From: Amaranthus tricolor
Lineage: Eukaryota; Streptophyta; Magnoliopsida; Caryophyllales; Amaranthaceae
Reading direction: 5' to 3'
NCBI RefSeq assembly: GCF_026212465.1
Contig: NC_080063.1
Location: 374,501 to 438,500, forward strand
DNA length: 64,000 nucleotides
The notes below the pieces were generated by a model. It saw nothing but the letters and a program-made list of their open reading frames with translations, did no database searches and was not told the origin of the DNA. Positions 59,872 through 64,000 of the stretch are shown piece after piece. Position 1 is the stretch's first letter. Each line of letters starts with the position of its first letter. The position numbers and the translations under genes were made by a program.

Positions 59872-59879
59872 TATATATA
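59872..59879 (+). promoter_or_regulatory. 5' LTR TATA box
   Basis: TATATATA lies 810 bp into the LTR in an otherwise suitable context. Plant start sites usually fall 25-35 bp downstream, which puts R and the start of the genomic RNA near 59,900-59,910. Confidence 0.7.
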
Positions 59880-59915
59880 GATGATTCATGCATTGTAAAG
59901 GGACGTTGATCATTG

Positions 59916-59921
59916 AATAAA
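59916..59921 (+). terminator. LTR polyadenylation signal AATAAA
   Basis: AATAAA lies just downstream of the predicted start site, so within R, as needed for polyadenylation in the 3' LTR. An additional AATAAA at 59784-59789 lies upstream of the TATA box, in U3. The functional copies would be 63807-63812 and 63675-63680 in the 3' LTR. Confidence 0.55.
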
Positions 59922-60226
59922 TTTCCAAATTTCAGAAAACTTCAAGTGTTTGAGTTTTTCTTCAATTGCTTGCAATTGGGTTACTTGGGCCAGTTTGCCC
60001 TCCGTTGATTGTGCATCCTCTTGATCAGTCTTCAAGATTGCACTTCAACCTATCCAAGAACATTGAACATTCCCTTGATTAATCAAAGGAATTTGTCATT
60101 GTTGCGTTGAAAAGGGGCTTGGCAGTCCAACCCTTGACAAAGCACTGTGTTCAGTCTTGGAATATCCTCCATATATCTTCGTGTCCAATCCATTCCATTG
60201 CATTCACCACGCACACATACATCAAT

Positions 60227-60238
60227 TGGTATCAGAGC
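60227..60238 (+). other. Primer-binding site for initiator tRNA-Met
   Basis: TGGTATCAGAGC is the standard plant PBS, complementary to the 3' end of initiator tRNA-Met. It starts two bases after the CA that ends the LTR. It fixes the LTR end and the + strand orientation of the element. Confidence 0.93.
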
Positions 60239-61510
60239 AAGGACGTGTAGGGCTTGAATTTCATCCTCATTCATTGGTGAAGACGAATTCTTTGCTTGAA
60301 CAATCAGAGGAATCAAGAATTCAGAGAACTAGGGCGATTTTTGTTCGTGTTCGATTTCAGTGGCGAATCTCTACAAATTTCGGTTGTTTTTCTTCTTTTT
60401 GTTTAATTACTTCATGAATTAATGTTCCTAGATGTAATTCGAAGCATTTGAATTGAATTTGATTGGTGATTCGTGCATACATAGTCTGACATTCACGAAA
60501 AATGTTCTGAAACCCTAAAGAACCCAGTTCTTGAAGGAGTTTCTGCATTTTGGTGATTTCATTCGTGATTTCTGTATAAAAATTCAATTGATTAAATTTC
60601 ATTTGGTAAATAAAAGATTGCATTCACGTTTCATTGTATTTTGCGTGCAATTTGATTGTAATTGTGGCTGTATACTGCAAACCATCACAGAAGAACACTT
60701 CTGCAATTCTGATTTGTGTAACATTGCAATTTGTGATTTTATTTTGCATATTTGTCTAAATTTCATTCTGAATTAGTTAAAATAGATTTGCATTTACATT
60801 ATCATTGCATCTTTGATTTTAAATTGTTTGTGATTGTGACTGCACATTGCATACCATTACAGAAATCACATTGTTGTTCTGATTTGTGTGATATTGATAG
60901 TCATCTTTGATTTTCACACCATCTCGTGCATAATTGGCTTTAGTTAACAATAACTAAACAGTTTGCATTTAACAAACCATATAAAGAACTAAGTAATTGC
61001 TGTTAATTCATTGCAAGGAAGGCTGCACAGAACACAATTGTTAAAATCTGATTTTCTGTTGTAAAACAGAACCATTGTGCATTCATTTCTAATTCTTGCA
61101 TATTTTGTTGTAATACATAGTAAAATAACCAAATTGAAAATTAGCAAAATTCATTTAAAGTACAAGGTGACTATTATTGTTCATTTCAAAGCAAAACTGT
61201 GCACAGACACAATTGTTCAATCTGAGTTCTGTTACAAAACAGAACAAGCTACTGCATTCATTTTCACCCCATTTACATACATCAGTTGCTGCACTATTTC
61301 TTTCCTTTGCATATTTGGGTTTAAGTCAAAAATTCATCATAATTACAAGATACTTACTGCTATTTCATTTAAAGAAAATTCGTGTAAAAAATTCAGAAGC
61401 CAGATCACAACAGTTGCTTGTTGTGCACAGAACCAGCTTGCTGCATTCAGTTCATCATTGCATATTTGCATATTGCATAGCCTTGTGTGTTTGCATTCAT
61501 ATAGATCATC
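60239..61510 (+). other. Untranslated leader with diverged repeats of about 174 bp
   Basis: This T- and A-rich stretch separates the PBS from the gag start. It contains short non-conserved frames only. Imperfect direct repeats with spacing of about 174 bp are visible: a segment near 60650-60740 resembles one near 60825-60900 (shared CTGATTTGTGT), and 61023-61085 resembles 61197-61260 (shared CACAATTGTT and AAAACAGAAC). A third related piece with GTGCACAGAACCAGC lies near 61420. Packaging or translational signals are likely in such a leader, but none can be assigned. A spliced leader intron is possible and not resolved. Confidence 0.6.
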
Positions 61511-61514
61511 ATGA
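61077..61514 (+). other. Upstream ORF overlapping the gag start codon (ATGA)
   Basis: A 145-codon frame in the leader ends with a TGA (61512-61514) that shares bases with the gag ATG (61511-61513). The product looks like translated leader (rich in C, F, H, I and S) with no domain I recognise. A second frame, 61177-61533, runs past the gag start. They are probably not real proteins, but the stop-start overlap could matter for gag translation. Confidence 0.2.
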
Positions 61515-63619
61515 ATTTAGAAGAAAAATTTGATGCATTAGTAAATATGGTCACTCAGTTGAGTTTAACTGTTAATGAGTTGAAGAACACCACACCACAG
61601 TACCCATCAACTCCACAACCTAACCCTAACCATGAACATGCAAAAGAGGATAAAACCATGAGAATTGATATACATGAATTTGATGGCACATCTCATGATC
61701 CGGAGGTGTACATTAAATGGGAGAAAGGGGTAGAACGTTACTTTAAATTTAAGGATACACCCCCAGGCCAACAATATAAAGTAGCCAAGGTAAAACTGAC
61801 CATGTTAGCTGCAACATGGCTGGAAGGTTTACAAAGGCAAAGGCAACGAGAGAATAGCTCAAAAATCAACACTTGGGAGAAACTAAGGAAGCACCTTAGG
61901 AGGAAGTACATTCCCCACAACTATAGACCTCAGTTATACACCAGCTGGAGCCACTTAAAACAAGGATCTAGGTCAGTTTCAAGCTATAGCCAAAAAGGTG
62001 AAAGGTTGATAGCCTTATGTGGGATAGATGAGCCAGCAGAAATGAAGGTTGGGAGGTTTCTAAGTGGGTTAAGGGAGGATTTGAAAGACAAAATTGAGGT
62101 GATGCAGAACCTTACCTATGAAGGAGCATGCATTAGTGCCCTAACATCTGAGAAGTCAGCAAAGAGGAAAGCTACACCTCTGAAATTAGAGCAAAGACCT
62201 GCACACACATGTAATAAGAGCAAAGACCTTAGGCAAACTGCACAACACTCCTCTAAAGTTGGGGAAACACAGCAGCATGCACCCATTGTTAAGACTATAC
62301 ATGTTGAAATAAACAGCCCGCCCTTGCAAGTTTCATCTACATGTGTTGATAATGTTGAGATGAATGGGTTTTATTTCATAGAAGATGAGATTACACAACT
62401 TTCTAACAATAGGAGTGCACAACCCCACCTTGCATCAATTAGTCCTTACATAGCGAGACAACTCACAGCAAAGGAAAAGGAAGTGAACCCTAAGGATGTC
62501 ATACCTCCTACAACGACCACGCAAACACCTACGCATTTATTAGGAAGGAAGGAGTATGATGATAAAGATGATAGTGATAGACACATAACCAAGCTACCCT
62601 TCTATGAGACCATTACATTACATGAAATACCTCAAGGCATGGACTCCAAGCTAACCTTCATACATGTATTCTGTGTTGATATTCATGGAGGATTTGCACA
62701 TAGTAGATATCCTAATCTGCATTCTAAATACTTTCCATTTGCATGCATGTATGGCCTTAATCATTGGAATACTACTACCTTAGTTTATTTACTTGTGCAG
62801 GACAAAAGTACATGGAACACAAGGAAGCAATTAGACACAGCTCAGATTCAGACAGCAGCGGATGCACACACTGCTGATGCAGCCAGCAGCCATGTTTCAC
62901 CCTACCACACGAGCTTAGAATTGAGGACAATTCTTTTTCAAGAAGGGGGGATTGAGCCATATCAGCTAGGCTCAAATAAAGATCCAAGGGAACCAGCAAG
63001 CAATAACAACCTAAGGAACAATACAATCAAAAACAACAAAGAACACATGAATGTTTCTGTTGAAAATTTGGATCAAGCTGCACTTGGCCCTGTTTTAAGG
63101 ACATCATCATTGAATAATGATGATCAGGATTCAGACCAAGACAATGACTTAATTATGGCAAACCAAGCAACAAGGAACACACAAGCAAAGCCAACAACAA
63201 GGACAAAACAAGCTAAGTCTGACCAACAGCAAGGTCTGACACCGACCAGCGACCAGGCTACCTTGACAAGCCCGCCCAGATGTAACCCGAGCCCAAGTGA
63301 TGACGTGGAGGGCATAATTGGAATCTCCACACTAGGAACTAGCCATCATAGTCCAAGGGTTCCACGCATGATCATTGGAAACTCATGGAAACTTGAGGCA
63401 AAGGTCGCACAGTCAACCTGGACAGCAAGCTCAAACATGCATCAGTTTCTGACCATTGAGCAGGCCACCTTGGCAAGCTCACCCAGGCGTGACCCGAATC
63501 CATTGGATGACGTGGAGCATAGGGTTGGAATCTCTGCACTAGGACCTAGCCACCATGACCCAAGAACCCTCTTGAAAGTCAACGGAAAGGCATTGAAATC
63601 AGAGCACAAGGTTGCTTAG
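61511..63619 (+). CDS. gag: Gag polyprotein of a Ty3/gypsy-like non-autonomous retrotransposon, extending into the 3' LTR (702 aa)
   Basis: The product should form the cytoplasmic particle that packages element RNA. Residues 1-26 have a heptad pattern suited to a coiled coil. Residues about 55-215 match the retrotransposon gag family (PF03732): HEFDGTSHDPEVYIKW, AATWLEGL, TWEKLRKHLRRKYIPHNY, QGSRSVSSY and GRFLSGLREDLKDKI. Residues 216-465 are unassigned. No CCHC zinc knuckle, protease or polymerase follows. Residues 469-480 (LELRTILFQEGG) read through the polypurine tract. They resemble what I recall of the C-terminal end of plant gypsy polyproteins, suggesting an in-frame deletion joined gag to the pol tail. 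Residues 482-702 are encoded by U3 of the 3' LTR and include a duplicated module. The start chosen is the first ATG before the coiled coil, and the frame is intact. The gag domain is confident; the tail's role is unknown. Confidence 0.88.
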   Translation: MNLEEKFDALVNMVTQLSLTVNELKNTTPQYPSTPQPNPNHEHAKEDKTMRIDIHEFDGTSHDPEVYIKWEKGVERYFKFKDTPPGQQYKVAKVKLTMLAATWLEGLQRQRQRENSSKINTWEKLRKHLRRKYIPHNYRPQLYTSWSHLKQGSRSVSSYSQKGERLIALCGIDEPAEMKVGRFLSGLREDLKDKIEVMQNLTYEGACISALTSEKSAKRKATPLKLEQRPAHTCNKSKDLRQTAQHSSKVGETQQHAPIVKTIHVEINSPPLQVSSTCVDNVEMNGFYFIEDEITQLSNNRSAQPHLASISPYIARQLTAKEKEVNPKDVIPPTTTTQTPTHLLGRKEYDDKDDSDRHITKLPFYETITLHEIPQGMDSKLTFIHVFCVDIHGGFAHSRYPNLHSKYFPFACMYGLNHWNTTTLVYLLVQDKSTWNTRKQLDTAQIQTAADAHTADAASSHVSPYHTSLELRTILFQEGGIEPYQLGSNKDPREPASNNNLRNNTIKNNKEHMNVSVENLDQAALGPVLRTSSLNNDDQDSDQDNDLIMANQATRNTQAKPTTRTKQAKSDQQQGLTPTSDQATLTSPPRCNPSPSDDVEGIIGISTLGTSHHSPRVPRMIIGNSWKLEAKVAQSTWTASSNMHQFLTIEQATLASSPRRDPNPLDDVEHRVGISALGPSHHDPRTLLKVNGKALKSEHKVA
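62940..62951 (+). other. Polypurine tract for plus-strand priming
   Basis: AAGAAGGGGGGA lies directly before the 3' LTR, with a T-rich box (TTCTTTTT, 62931-62938) just upstream as is usual. One T separates it from the inferred LTR start TGAGCC. It is also translated as part of the ORF (QEGG). Confidence 0.88.
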
Positions 63620-64000
63620 TCAACGACCAGCAGGAGGACTTTCACACAGCTGCTGATGTTTCTGTTTTGGCTTTAATAAACACATGTATGTGCACGTGAT
63701 GTATATTACCGTTATGACCGTTGCTCCTTCATGTAACTTCAATTATTCTTAGTGTCTAGGCTTATATATAGATGATTCATGCATTGTAAAGGGACGTTGA
63801 TCATTGAATAAATTTCCAAATTTCAGAAAACTTCAAGTGTTTGAGTTTTTCTTCAATTGCTTGCAATTGGGTTACTTGGGCCAGTTTGCCCTCCGTTGAT
63901 TGTGCATCCTCTTGATCAGTCTTCAAGATTGCACTTCAACCTATCCAAGAACATTGAACATTCCCTTGATTAATCAAAGGAATTTGTCATTGTTGCGTTG
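62953..64000 (+). repeat. 3' LTR, truncated by the window end (1,048 of about 1,163 bp)
   Basis: This is identical by eye to 59062-60109 at an offset of 3,891 bp, from TGAGCC through the last base of the window. It holds the final 221 gag codons and stop (to 63619), a G-box at 63693, a TATA box at 63763-63770 and AATAAA at 63807-63812. About 115 bp, including the terminal CA, lie beyond the window. Confidence 0.92.
63763..63812 (+). promoter_or_regulatory. 3' LTR TATA box and polyadenylation signal
   Basis: TATATATA at 63763-63770 and AATAAA at 63807-63812 duplicate the 5' LTR signals. In this copy AATAAA would direct the 3' end of the element RNA, while the TATA box could start read-out transcription into DNA to the right, predicted to be satellite. 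Confidence 0.55.

Larger units (their letters stand above)
59062..60224 (+). repeat. 5' LTR (about 1,163 bp)
   Basis: The start is set by TG (TGAGCC) at the point where identity with the 3' copy begins and the satellite ends. Identity actually includes two more bases, AT, probably by chance. The end is set by CA at 60223-60224, two bases before the PBS. The ends form a short inverted repeat (TGA/TCA). U3 holds coding sequence (59062-59728), a G-box, two MYB-type motifs and a TATA box. R should begin near 59,905. Confidence 0.9.
59062..64000 (+). mobile_element. Non-autonomous gag-only LTR retrotransposon (Ty3/gypsy-like, TR-GAG type), right end cut by window
   Basis: The element is bounded by direct repeats 3,891 bp apart (59062 onward and 62953 onward) that begin TGAG and end ATCA. 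Order on the + strand: 5' LTR, two-base spacer, PBS, leader, gag ORF, polypurine tract, 3' LTR. If the 3' LTR is full length the element is about 5,054 bp (to about 64,115), with an internal region of only 2,728 bp. No reverse transcriptase (YxDD), protease (D-T/S-G), RNase H or integrase sequence is present. Gag-bearing, pol-less plant elements are known as TR-GAGs, and this fits that class. Mobility would depend on enzymes from an autonomous relative. By eye I found no difference between the LTRs over 1,048 bp, so insertion was recent. It sits in the satellite array. Confidence 0.92.

Noticed and set aside
60083..60776. Short ORFs across the LTR end and leader (60083-60316 minus, 60157-60417 plus, 60357-60623 minus, 60531-60776 plus)
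   Set aside because: They overlap the PBS or low-complexity leader on both strands with no domain or conservation visible. They are chance frames.
62165..62225. Zinc knuckle or protease after the gag domain
   Set aside because: Cysteines and histidines here (HTCNKSK and nearby) do not fit C-x2-C-x4-H-x4-C, and no D-T-G or D-S-G protease motif follows.
61738..63026. Minus-strand ORFs inside gag (61738-61920, 62775-63026)
   Set aside because: They are antisense to the gag frame, short and without any recognised domain.

Overview
The window looks like a plant nuclear genome. Evidence for a plant is the LTR retrotransposon at the right end. It has a primer-binding site of the plant initiator-tRNA-Met type (TGGTATCAGAGC), a Ty3/gypsy-type gag domain and a TATA/AATAAA-bearing LTR. 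I cannot name the species. There is no bacterial gene, rRNA, tRNA or CRISPR array that I can support.

Layout. Positions 1 to about 59,061 (92% of the window) are one uninterrupted satellite array that continues past the left edge. The basic unit is 42 bp and is itself six heptamers: H1 AAGGATC, H2 AATGATC, H3 AATGAAG, H4 AATGAAC, H5 GATGAAG, H4 again. Above the 42-mer lie several levels of higher-order repeat: 560 bp, 672 bp, 849 bp, 1,951 bp, 2,156 bp, 2,231 bp, about 4.76 kb, 7,062 bp and 7,452 bp, plus dispersed copies 20 to 37 kb apart. Three compositional zones can be told apart: zone A (about 2.3-21 kb), zone B (about 21-35 kb, with an island at 52.8-54.9 kb) and zone C (0-2.3 kb and 35-59 kb). 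The long minus-strand reading frames in the array (14-residue repeat SSLIIDPCSFFIVH) follow from the unit being 14 codons long. I do not annotate them as genes.

At 59,062 the satellite is cut by an LTR retrotransposon: 5' LTR 59,062-60,224, PBS 60,227-60,238, an AT-rich leader of about 1.27 kb, one long ORF (61,511-63,619), polypurine tract 62,940-62,951, and a 3' LTR starting at 62,953 and cut by the window end. The two LTRs look identical over all 1,048 comparable bases, so the insertion is very young. The element encodes a gag domain but has no zinc knuckle, protease, reverse transcriptase, RNase H or integrase. It is a gag-only, non-autonomous element (TR-GAG-like) that would need proteins from a relative. 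Its ORF runs through the polypurine tract and 221 codons into U3 of the 3' LTR, and that U3-encoded tail is built from a 69-residue tandem duplication.

How the parts relate: the array is probably constitutive heterochromatin growing by nested segmental duplication. The retroelement is a recent insertion into it. If the inferred LTR boundaries are right, satellite should resume about 115 bp beyond the window end after an AGAAT target-site duplication.
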